A DNA stretch of 64,000 bases, taken from contig JAIERK010000117.1 of the NCBI GenBank assembly GCA_019746975.1, forward strand, positions 1 to 64,000, in the 5' to 3' direction. The notes beneath the pieces were generated by a model. It did not search any database, was not told where the DNA came from, and saw only the letters and a program-made list of their open reading frames with translations. Every line of letters begins with the position of its first letter. Position 1 is the stretch's first letter. Below, one piece after another: positions 45,633 to 52,232 of the stretch. Made by a program: the position numbers and the translations under genes. Source of the DNA: Candidatus Obscuribacterales bacterium. Its GTDB lineage: Bacteria > Cyanobacteriota > Vampirovibrionia > Obscuribacterales > Obscuribacteraceae.

Positions 45633-45703
45633 GTAATCAACAGTTGTCAGACTCTGCCTGCCCGCCGTTGTTCTGCTTTCTTAGAGGGTGCTCTGTTGAT
45701 TAC
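45633..45703. repeat. 11-bp perfect inverted repeat spanning 71 bases
   Basis: GTAATCAACAG at 45633-45643 and CTGTTGATTAC at 45693-45703, separated by 49 bases, in the 416-base gap before the gene at 45858. It may be a stem-loop with a large loop, a regulatory element, or mobile-element scar ends. Confidence 0.4.
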
Positions 45704-45857
45704 AGTCAAGTGCCACCATAATCAACACCATAATCGGCACCACTGGCGGTGATTCACATGGAAGACTGCATCGATTACTCACAAGTTTGCGTTCCAACAG
45801 ATAGTCCACGGCTGCGTTTACTGGCACCATATCGGTAATCGCACGGAGGATAACTAA

Positions 45858-46535
45858 ATGAGCGAATCGACTGCAAGGAATGTAGAGTTTATAAATAATT
45901 GGAATGGAGCCGCACCGACAGATATAACGAATAAATTTTTCGAGGACATCATGGACGATTTCGACATGGAGACATCGAGCGACGATGACTCTGCAATAGC
46001 ACTTCATGATGAGACAGAATCCGACGAGCAGTTCACATGTCTCGATGACGGCGGAAAACTCAAAGAAATGAAGGAAAAAGTCAAACCACCGCTCACTCGC
46101 CTGGAAGCGCACGTATTGCGAGGGCTTGCGCACGCATTGTCAGCCGCGGATGGCGAGAAGGTAGAAGAGATGCTTGGTATTCTAGCGGAGCACCCAGGCA
46201 GCATTAGACGAGTACTCGAGGAGCTGAAGCACATCAAAGAGGCGTCTGATGACCTGAAGACACTGAACGTCAGCTGGGAACAGGGAACCGATCGAAACAA
46301 TCAACAATTCGTTCGACTAATCATGCGCAGAAACGAGTCAAAGAGCAGCAATGTCCAAGTGGTCATCGGAAGCGACGGACGAAATCAGGCTGTTCGTATC
46401 CAGTCCGGTGGCAATCCAGAAAATTTGTCTATGTCGACCGGACTGGAGGCAGTTAGACCAATTGAAGCTATGAGGCAGCTCAGCGTAAAGCAAGAACTCC
46501 TTCGCGAAGCAACAGAACGTGGACGTCGTCCGTAA
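45858..46535 (+). CDS. acidic cytoplasmic protein, unknown function
   Basis: 225 residues with GGAGG 7 bases before the ATG. The N-terminal 65 residues are strongly acidic (DDFDMETSSDDDSA, DETESDEQF). A helical region (LTRLEAHVLRGLAHALSAAD, VEEMLGILAEHPGSIRRVLE) and a strand-rich middle (QQFVRLIMRRNE, SNVQVVIGSDGRNQAVRI) follow. The latter is composed like a small alpha/beta domain. No family recognised. It lies immediately before the oxygenase gene (start 44 bases later, or overlapping by 17 if a GTG at 46519 is used), so the two are likely co-transcribed. Confidence 0.62.
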   Translation: MSESTARNVEFINNWNGAAPTDITNKFFEDIMDDFDMETSSDDDSAIALHDETESDEQFTCLDDGGKLKEMKEKVKPPLTRLEAHVLRGLAHALSAADGEKVEEMLGILAEHPGSIRRVLEELKHIKEASDDLKTLNVSWEQGTDRNNQQFVRLIMRRNESKSSNVQVVIGSDGRNQAVRIQSGGNPENLSMSTGLEAVRPIEAMRQLSVKQELLREATERGRRP

Positions 46536-46578
46536 GCAAAAGCACCTCAGAATTAGATCAGTAGTGAGAGAACCAATT

Positions 46579-47229
46579 ATGTTAACTGCACATGGTTTGT
46601 TAAACATAGAAAAAGCACCGGTATCATCACTGGTTGACGCAATCAATTCAGGCGTGTTCGACAGCGAATCACCAGGTTTTATCCCCTTCCAGAAAGATAG
46701 CTGGGAGGGGTGGTGCATCAATGGATCTCGCTTGTCGCATTTTGAACAAGATGCTCCTGTATACGATTTAGAATCGGGGAACTGCGACGATGTAATGTCT
46801 TTTCCCGAAGTTACTCGAATTGTTGAAGCGATATATGGGGAGATCTGCGCGATTCGACTCCTACGGCTTGCGCCGGACGGCTTCGTCGACTTGCACATCG
46901 ACGATTATGAGAAGTTCGGCAAGCACGATTGGCAATACATGCGGAAAGTGCATGTACCGATCATTACGAATGAGTACTGCAGAAATTTCGACAAGAACAA
47001 CGATGGATTCTCTTCATATTGGATGCAGCCCGGACAATATTGGTTTTTGGATGGTACAAAGTTTCACGGTGCGTGCAACTTCGGTGATACCGATCGATGG
47101 CACCTTGTAATAGAAGTACTGCCTCACGAGAATTTGCTGGAGCTGGTTGCTCCCACGAAATCAACAGACGACTGCAAAAGTGTCAGCGCACTACTAAGTA
47201 AACTCACACCGGTCGGTCTGTTCAAATAA
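46579..47229 (+). CDS. 2-oxoglutarate/Fe(II) oxygenase, aspartyl/asparaginyl beta-hydroxylase-like
   Basis: 216 residues from the ATG at 46579, with GAGAG 8 bases upstream. The double-stranded beta-helix motif is LRLAPDGFVDLHIDDYEKFG (His-x-Asp for iron) with the distal His in DTDRWHLVIEVLP. GWCINGSRLSHF and YWFLDGTKFHGACNFG between them are as in Asp/Asn beta-hydroxylases, which use 2-oxoglutarate and oxygen to hydroxylate side chains. The substrate is unknown. A GTG start at 46519 would give 20 more residues. Likely a unit with the acidic protein upstream. Confidence 0.83.
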   Translation: MLTAHGLLNIEKAPVSSLVDAINSGVFDSESPGFIPFQKDSWEGWCINGSRLSHFEQDAPVYDLESGNCDDVMSFPEVTRIVEAIYGEICAIRLLRLAPDGFVDLHIDDYEKFGKHDWQYMRKVHVPIITNEYCRNFDKNNDGFSSYWMQPGQYWFLDGTKFHGACNFGDTDRWHLVIEVLPHENLLELVAPTKSTDDCKSVSALLSKLTPVGLFK

Positions 47230-47294
47230 CAGCGTGAAGTGAAACGATTCATCATTCTGATAGACGGGAGCCGGAACTGGAATCTATAGCAACG

Positions 47295-47455
47295 GAATCC
47301 TTGTCGCAAAATAATCCTTGCAGCAACAGGAACTTGTAGCAAAAGAATCCTGCAGCAACAGATCCTCGCAGCAACAGATCCTTGCAGCAGCAGATCCTTG
47401 CAGCAGCAGATCCTTGCAGCAGCAGATCCTTGCAGCAACAGATCCTTGTAGTAAC
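47295..47455. repeat. 16-bp tandem repeat array, about ten copies
   Basis: The unit GATCCTTGCAGCAGCA repeats every 16 bases. GATCC occurs at 47361, 47377, 47393, 47409, 47425 and 47441. Four more degenerate copies extend left to about 47295 (GAATCCTTG…, ATAATCCTTGCAGCAACA). The period is not a multiple of three, so it is not a protein repeat. The central copies are nearly identical, which suggests slippage, a minisatellite-like locus. No spacers, so it is not a CRISPR array. Confidence 0.85.
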
Positions 47456-47527
47456 CGGCTAGAGGAAACAGCTCGCGCCTACTTCTCAGTGGCGTTCGAT
47501 GAATCTTCACAGTTTTATTAACGAGAC

Positions 47528-47556
47528 TTGACTAAATGATCCTCTGGTTATAAAGT
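47528..47556 (+). promoter_or_regulatory. candidate promoter of the marR-GNAT/phzF pair
   Basis: TTGACT at 47528-47533 is followed by TATAAA at 47549-47554 (15-base spacer), or TAAAGT at 47551-47556 (17-base spacer). It sits directly upstream of the palindromic operator at 47565-47584, so a bound regulator would cover the start of transcription. Confidence 0.45.
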
Positions 47557-47564
47557 GTAAGCAG

Positions 47565-47584
47565 TTACGTAAGTACTTACGTAA
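47565..47584. promoter_or_regulatory. 20-bp perfect palindrome, likely operator for the MarR-type regulator
   Basis: TTACGTAAGTACTTACGTAA is its own reverse complement and is made of two TTACGTAA words. It lies 30 bases before the start of the MarR-domain gene. MarR proteins bind such palindromes and repress their own operon. Confidence 0.7.
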
Positions 47585-47613
47585 ATCCTTACATATTCAG
47601 AGGGAGATGCGTC

Positions 47614-48606
47614 ATGGATGATTATCTTGACCGCTTAGGAAGCCTGGCTCTAGGCAGCCGGTTAAAGAGAATGTCAGAGCGCTTGGGGCAAGAAGTAGCT
47701 CAAATCTATACAAAAGCCGGTATTGATTTTGAGCCGAAATGGTTTCCTGTTTTTCGCTTACTTGCTGAACATCAGGTCGCATCGGTTACAGATGTAGCTT
47801 CGTTAGTCGGCATTACGCACCCTGCAGTCAATCAGGTAGCGCAAGAGCTTTCGAAAGCCGGTTTAATCACGTCCGCCTCAGACAAGGCCGACGGACGCAA
47901 GCGTCTTCTCTCATTGTCGCCGAAAGGGATGCGGCTCGCGGCGCAGTTGGAGCCGGTCTGGCAAGCAGTCCACTGCGCAATTTCGGACTTGTTCGAAGAG
48001 GCTGATATGAGTCTCTTAAATGCTGTCGCCACCGCAGAGAGTGCTATGGATCGAAAAGGTCTACTCGCTCGGTATGACGAGATGTCTTCAGTGTTGAAAA
48101 GCTCCAAGCCGGAAGTCATCGAGTTCTTACCGGAGTATTCAAGTCATTTTGTGAGGCTCAATCGCGCTTGGATTGAAAAAATCTTTCGAGTGGAAGAGTC
48201 AGACCTGAAGTTGTTCTCCAACCCGCAACTAATCGTTGACAATGGCGGATTCATCTTCTTTGTCCGAATTGGTTCAAAAATCGTCGGCACGTGTGCCCTT
48301 ATCAAAGTAGACGACAGCACTTTTGAGTTGGCAAAAATGGCTGTGGACGAAGCATATAGAGGAATGAGCCTGGGAAACCTGCTTCTTGAAGCGTCTGTAG
48401 CACGCGCCGAAAAAGTCGGAGCGAAATCGGTCATCCTCGAGACAAATAGAAAACTCAAGGCAGCAGTAAAGCTCTATAACAAGTTTGGCTTTAAACTTGT
48501 GGAGACTGCTCATTCGACTTATGAGCGCGTTGACCTGACAATGAAGCTGGATCTGACTCAACGTACATTGGTCAAGCCATCGCAATCACCAATCACACAG
48601 GCATAA
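47614..48606 (+). CDS. MarR-type regulator fused to a GNAT acetyltransferase
   Basis: 330 residues. The first 150 form a MarR winged helix: WFPVFRLLAEHQVASVTDVA, the recognition helix region THPAVNQVAQELSKAGLI, then the wing TSASDKADGRKRLLSLSPKG. Residues about 160-320 form a GNAT fold: AKMAVDEAYRGMSLGNLLLE holds the acetyl-CoA loop R-G-x-x-L-G, followed by VILETNRKLKAAVKLYNKFG. The fusion is known in several bacteria as bifunctional regulator/N-acetyltransferase. It probably represses its own transcript through the palindrome at 47565-47584 and acetylates a small molecule. The PhzF gene 15 bases later is in the same unit. GGGAGA precedes the ATG. Confidence 0.92.
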   Translation: MDDYLDRLGSLALGSRLKRMSERLGQEVAQIYTKAGIDFEPKWFPVFRLLAEHQVASVTDVASLVGITHPAVNQVAQELSKAGLITSASDKADGRKRLLSLSPKGMRLAAQLEPVWQAVHCAISDLFEEADMSLLNAVATAESAMDRKGLLARYDEMSSVLKSSKPEVIEFLPEYSSHFVRLNRAWIEKIFRVEESDLKLFSNPQLIVDNGGFIFFVRIGSKIVGTCALIKVDDSTFELAKMAVDEAYRGMSLGNLLLEASVARAEKVGAKSVILETNRKLKAAVKLYNKFGFKLVETAHSTYERVDLTMKLDLTQRTLVKPSQSPITQA

Positions 48607-48621
48607 TCAGAGGAGTTCATC

Positions 48622-49524
48622 ATGTCAATTTTTCTTGTCGATGCATTCACCAATGAGCGATTCGCCGGCAATCGCGCGGGTGTAGTCCTCGATCCCGAAG
48701 GCTACTCGAAAGACACCAAGCAAAAAATCGCCGCAGAGCTTAATGCGCCAGAAACAGTCTTTGCCTACAAGATAGGTATAGATCTGTACCGCGCCGAATA
48801 CTTTACACCGAGCACCGAAATTGAATTTTGCGGTCATGCCACCATCGCATTGTTTTACACACTCGCAAAGCTAGGAAAGATTGGAAGCAGTAGCAACGGC
48901 ACCAGTCACGCCACCATCGAAACAAAAGCCGGTACATTTCCTATCACCGTTTCGAAAGGCGATGACGACGACTTCATCGTCACGATGAGACAGACAACCT
49001 CAGAGTTCGCTACACCGCCCTGCACCGTCGAGCAAGCCGCCTCCGCACTGCGCTTGCCCAAGGCTGCAATTGACCCGAAATATCCCATCGGTCTCGCCCG
49101 GACGGGCAACTGGCACCTGATCATCTGCTTGAAAAACCAGGATTTTCTGCACGAAATTGATTATGATTCCGCCGCACTTTCCGAGATTCTAGAGGCTGCT
49201 AATGCAGTTACCGCCCACGTCTTCTGTGCAGGAAATGCAGGAACCTATCATGCCCGTAACTTCGGGCCGACAATCGGCATTCCGGAAGATCCCGCTACTG
49301 GCTCTGCGGCAGGAGCATTCGCAGCTTATCTTGTCCGTGAGGGACTTATCCCTGATGGTGACCATAAAATCGAGATTGTCCAGGGTGAGAAGATGGGAAG
49401 GGTAAGTCATATCTGGCTTCGCATCGTCTGTGCCGACCGGGTCTTACAACAAGTTGAAATTAGTGGTTCTGCCGTCATCAGTTTCCAACTCATTTCCGCG
49501 CCCGTTCTGGTTGCAGCACCTTAA
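48622..49524 (+). CDS. PhzF-family isomerase/epimerase
   Basis: 300 residues with PhzF motifs: FLVDAFTNERFAGNRAGVVL, the catalytic Glu in LNAPETVFAY, EYFTPSTEIEFCGHATIALF and IPEDPATGSAAGAFAAYLV. These two-lobed enzymes isomerise or epimerise small acids through that Glu. True phenazine synthesis needs other genes that are not here, so the substrate is unknown. Co-regulated with the MarR-GNAT gene 15 bases upstream. AGAGGAG precedes the ATG. Confidence 0.93.
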   Translation: MSIFLVDAFTNERFAGNRAGVVLDPEGYSKDTKQKIAAELNAPETVFAYKIGIDLYRAEYFTPSTEIEFCGHATIALFYTLAKLGKIGSSSNGTSHATIETKAGTFPITVSKGDDDDFIVTMRQTTSEFATPPCTVEQAASALRLPKAAIDPKYPIGLARTGNWHLIICLKNQDFLHEIDYDSAALSEILEAANAVTAHVFCAGNAGTYHARNFGPTIGIPEDPATGSAAGAFAAYLVREGLIPDGDHKIEIVQGEKMGRVSHIWLRIVCADRVLQQVEISGSAVISFQLISAPVLVAAP

Positions 49525-49614
49525 GACCGTGCAAATAGGCTGGCGAACGACCCCACACTGCTCCATTGTCGATTCGGTGCCACGGCGCTAGCATCGTATC
49601 AAGGGAGAACACCA

Positions 49615-49782
49615 ATGAGATACATCCTCTTATCGATAGCCGCAATTGTCATAGTCACGATCCTGACGATTATTCTCGTACCTATGGCTTCGCTTTTAAC
49701 CTTCTATTATTGGGACGACCTACGCCTTGGCTTTAAGCCTTCTATTCTTAGGTCGGTATCGCGATCGCGGCTTATGATTTGA
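49615..49782 (+). CDS. small membrane protein, overlapping the helicase 3' end
   Basis: A 55-residue frame: MRYILLSIAAIVIVTILTII, a single membrane helix, then SLLTFYYWDDLRLGFKP and a basic tail. AAGGGAG lies about 8 bases before the ATG. Its last 63 bases are antisense to the end of the convergent helicase gene (stop at 49720). No family recognised. The ribosome binding site and helix make it likely real. Confidence 0.5.
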   Translation: MRYILLSIAAIVIVTILTIILVPMASLLTFYYWDDLRLGFKPSILRSVSRSRLMI

Positions 49783-50952
49783 GGATGGTCTTTGACTCTG
49801 CGGCTGATTGCCACTCTCCGAGCTCGCGCTCCCCGCCTCTTTTTCTGAGTTAACCGCCACGAGGCGTTTTCCAGTCACCTTTTCAATATCACGCACTAGA
49901 TAACGCTGATCCGCACTGACAAAGGACAGTGCTGTACCAGTTCGACCGGCTCGTCCGGTTCTACCGATTCTATGGACGTAGTCCTGCGCAGAGAGCGGTA
50001 AATCGTAGTTGACGACGTGACTAATAGTGGGAATATCCAGTCCCCGTGCTGCGACATCAGTCGCGACGAGTACGTTGAAGGCTCCCTTTCTATATCTGGC
50101 TATGGTTTCTTCCCGCTTATTTTGCGAAACGTCGCCGTGAAGATCTTCTGCCATCACATTTGATGCACGCAGCTGTTTCTTAAGTCTCTTTACACGACTC
50201 CTGGTTCTGGCAAAGACAATAACGGAGCCCATGTCCGGTTGATCTTTGATTAGATCGAGGAGTAAATCTTTTTTGCCTTCTTCTGCGACATGATAGATCC
50301 TCTGATCGATGCAAACCGGCTCAACTTGCCTTGTATTGACGGCAACGCGCACAGGGTCTTTCAAGAATACTCTCGCCGCAGCTTCAATCGACTTATCAAT
50401 TGTGGCTGAAAACAATAATGTCTGTTGCCTGCTGCTGAGCAATGCAACGATCTTACGAACCGCCGGCATAAAGCCCATATCCAACATACGGTCAGCCTCG
50501 TCAAGGACGAGCGTCCGGACTCTGGAGAGGTCCACATTATTTCTCGCGATATGATCGACTAGACGCCCAGGGGTAGCTACGACAACGTCAACTCCCCGCT
50601 GTAAGAGCCGTGTTTGTTTGTCATATCCGGTGCCACCATAAACAGTTACACCACGCATTCCACAATTATTGGCGAATCTCTCGAACTCACTAAATACTTG
50701 AATGGCCAACTCGCGCGTTGGGACCAAAACCAGGACACGAGGGAGCTTCTCCGAAGTCCCCTTGATACCTTGAATAACCGGGAGGGCATATGCTGCCGTC
50801 TTCCCAGAGCCAGTTTCTGCAGACGCCATCAAATCGCGTCCGGCTAGAATCTCGGGAATCGACTTAGTCTGGATCTCTGTCGGCTGAACAAGACCCAAAC
50901 TCTCCAAGGCGATTACCGTTCGCTTGGACAACCCAAGTTCACTAAAACTCAT
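49720..50952 (-). CDS. DEAD-box RNA helicase (RhlE-like)
   Basis: 410 residues from the ATG at 50952, which has AGAGGAA 8 bases upstream. An open frame extends to 51036 but lacks conserved sequence. Helicase motifs: Q motif LGLVQPTEIQTKSIP, I AETGSGKT, Ia PTRELA, II VLDEADRMLDMGF, III FSAT, IV VIVFARTRSRV, V VATDVAARGLDI and VI YVHRIGRTGRAGR. The C-terminal tail is basic and Ser/Gln-rich (RPSSNHKPRSRYRPKNRRLK), as in RhlE-type helicases that remodel RNA. Convergently overlaps the small membrane protein at 49615. Confidence 0.94.
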   Translation of the reverse strand: MSFSELGLSKRTVIALESLGLVQPTEIQTKSIPEILAGRDLMASAETGSGKTAAYALPVIQGIKGTSEKLPRVLVLVPTRELAIQVFSEFERFANNCGMRGVTVYGGTGYDKQTRLLQRGVDVVVATPGRLVDHIARNNVDLSRVRTLVLDEADRMLDMGFMPAVRKIVALLSSRQQTLLFSATIDKSIEAAARVFLKDPVRVAVNTRQVEPVCIDQRIYHVAEEGKKDLLLDLIKDQPDMGSVIVFARTRSRVKRLKKQLRASNVMAEDLHGDVSQNKREETIARYRKGAFNVLVATDVAARGLDIPTISHVVNYDLPLSAQDYVHRIGRTGRAGRTGTALSFVSADQRYLVRDIEKVTGKRLVAVNSEKEAGSASSESGNQPQSQRPSSNHKPRSRYRPKNRRLKAKA

Positions 50953-51223
50953 CAAATGATTCCTCTGAATTCGCCGACTGGTGCGCATTTCACCGAAATG
51001 CTCCTCGTCCAAGGTATAATCAGCCAGCTTAGACACCGGGGAATTGTCGCATAAACATCTCCATTAATATACAGAATGTGAAGTTACAGCTCTTTACTCC
51101 GATCATCTTCCCACCAAATTCGAACAGACGCCTGCACGACAGAGGAATGAAACTTGCCATCGTATGCGGTGCTTGATCGGATGAAGACCCTGTATTCATC
51201 CGAATTAACAGCAGCAATGGAAG

Positions 51224-51697
51224 CTAGAAATCGGCAGCGATCGTGCGCTTGCGCCCATCTCTCAGAAATTGCCGGTAACCTCTATCGCAGGCATCCAGGG
51301 CCTCAGACAGAGACTCGAATAGCTCGGACTGAGGGTCTAAGAAAAGCAAGGTATTAAGCAGATTGGTCAGGCCCTGCCTGTTCAATTCAGAAACGACCAC
51401 TTTCGTGATTATCCGCTGATCGATAACTTTGCACATAGGTTCGCCCGACGTGTATGCAAGCCCGCGCAGGTCTAGAATGAGTGTTGCCGGGCTGCAAGCC
51501 GCGTAACCCGTGCCGATCATCGAATGTATGTAGGAATATCCAGCTGAGTAGGGATCGGAATTGTCGATGCCCCCCGAGAAAGAGACCACGAGGCAAGTCT
51601 CTGCAGGCATGGACGGCAACGTGCAACACGCAAGCCGGGTCTTTATCGATGGCTTGTTATCAGAGGAGATGTGCCTGAGCTCGATTTCTTCCGCCAT
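51224..51697 (-). CDS. cytoplasmic protein, unknown function
   Basis: 157 residues. The middle has ETCLVVSFSGGIDNSDPYSA, then ATLILDLRGLAYTSGEPMCK, a strand-turn pattern that recalls STAS/anti-sigma-antagonist folds (strand, helix, LDLRG strand). The C-terminus is helical (LTNLLNTLLFLDPQSELFES). No family is firmly recognised. It starts 10 bases after the small gene at 51707-51823 and is probably the last gene of a minus-strand mini-operon. Confidence 0.6.
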   Translation of the reverse strand: MAEEIELRHISSDNKPSIKTRLACCTLPSMPAETCLVVSFSGGIDNSDPYSAGYSYIHSMIGTGYAACSPATLILDLRGLAYTSGEPMCKVIDQRIITKVVVSELNRQGLTNLLNTLLFLDPQSELFESLSEALDACDRGYRQFLRDGRKRTIAADF

Positions 51698-51706
51698 GCT
51701 TCGAAC

Positions 51707-51823
51707 TCACGCTTTCTTACGATCGCAATACGCAGCGTACAAACTCTCAAATATCAATCGAGCAGGCAACAGAAAAGGAATTGCAAGTACGAAGACCATC
51801 ACTACATCTAAAGCTCCATTCAA
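51707..51823 (-). CDS. small membrane protein, 38 residues
   Basis: The frame starts at a TTG at 51823 that overlaps the stop of the preceding small gene (TTGA), so it would be translationally coupled. It encodes LNGALDVVMVFVLAIPFLLP, a single membrane helix, then a charged end (YCDRKKA). No family recognised. Confidence is limited by the small size and TTG start. Confidence 0.42.
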   Translation of the reverse strand: MNGALDVVMVFVLAIPFLLPARLIFESLYAAYCDRKKA

Positions 51824-51990
51824 ATATTCATACTGAAATTTAATAAGTGGCTCAGCTGGTCAGCTTTGAGTAAAAAACAGTACGTGCACAGTGTGAATAC
51901 AAAAATCAAATAGATTCCATAGGTTATCTTCATCGGTTTGTTAAGCTTGAGACTGTCGTCAAATACCGTGAACTTTTTCTTCTTTTCCAT
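51820..51990 (-). CDS. small membrane protein, 56 residues
   Basis: From the ATG at 51990: a lysine-rich start (MEKKKKFTVFDDSLKLNKPM) then one membrane helix (YGIYLIFVFTLCTYCFLL). There is no ribosome binding site, but the context is consistent: it ends in the TTGA start of the next small membrane protein, and a third gene follows. Together they form a coupled unit. Confidence 0.42.
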   Translation of the reverse strand: MEKKKKFTVFDDSLKLNKPMKITYGIYLIFVFTLCTYCFLLKADQLSHLLNFSMNI

Positions 51991-52232
51991 GACGTCAATA
52001 ACAAGTCATTCTTCAAAATTGCCAGGTGAATTTAATTCAGTATAGCAAAGCGGTTTGCACAGAAAAAAAATCTGGAAGACTGCAGCAACAAGAAATATAT
52101 TGCATGGTTGAAGTTCATCAGATTTAACATAATCTGCTGCTCCGTCCACAGATTCAACCGTGAAAACGTTTCTAAAGTCTAATCACCTTCCGCAAGACGC
52201 CTATAACGCTCGTCTAGGGGACGAGCCCTAAG

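Noticed and set aside
47295..47455. Possible CRISPR array
   Set aside because: Copies are contiguous with a 16-base period and no unique spacers, so it is a tandem repeat.
47124..47510. Minus-strand frame over the tandem repeats and oxygenase 3' end
   Set aside because: It is a by-product of the 16-base repeat and antisense to a recognised gene.
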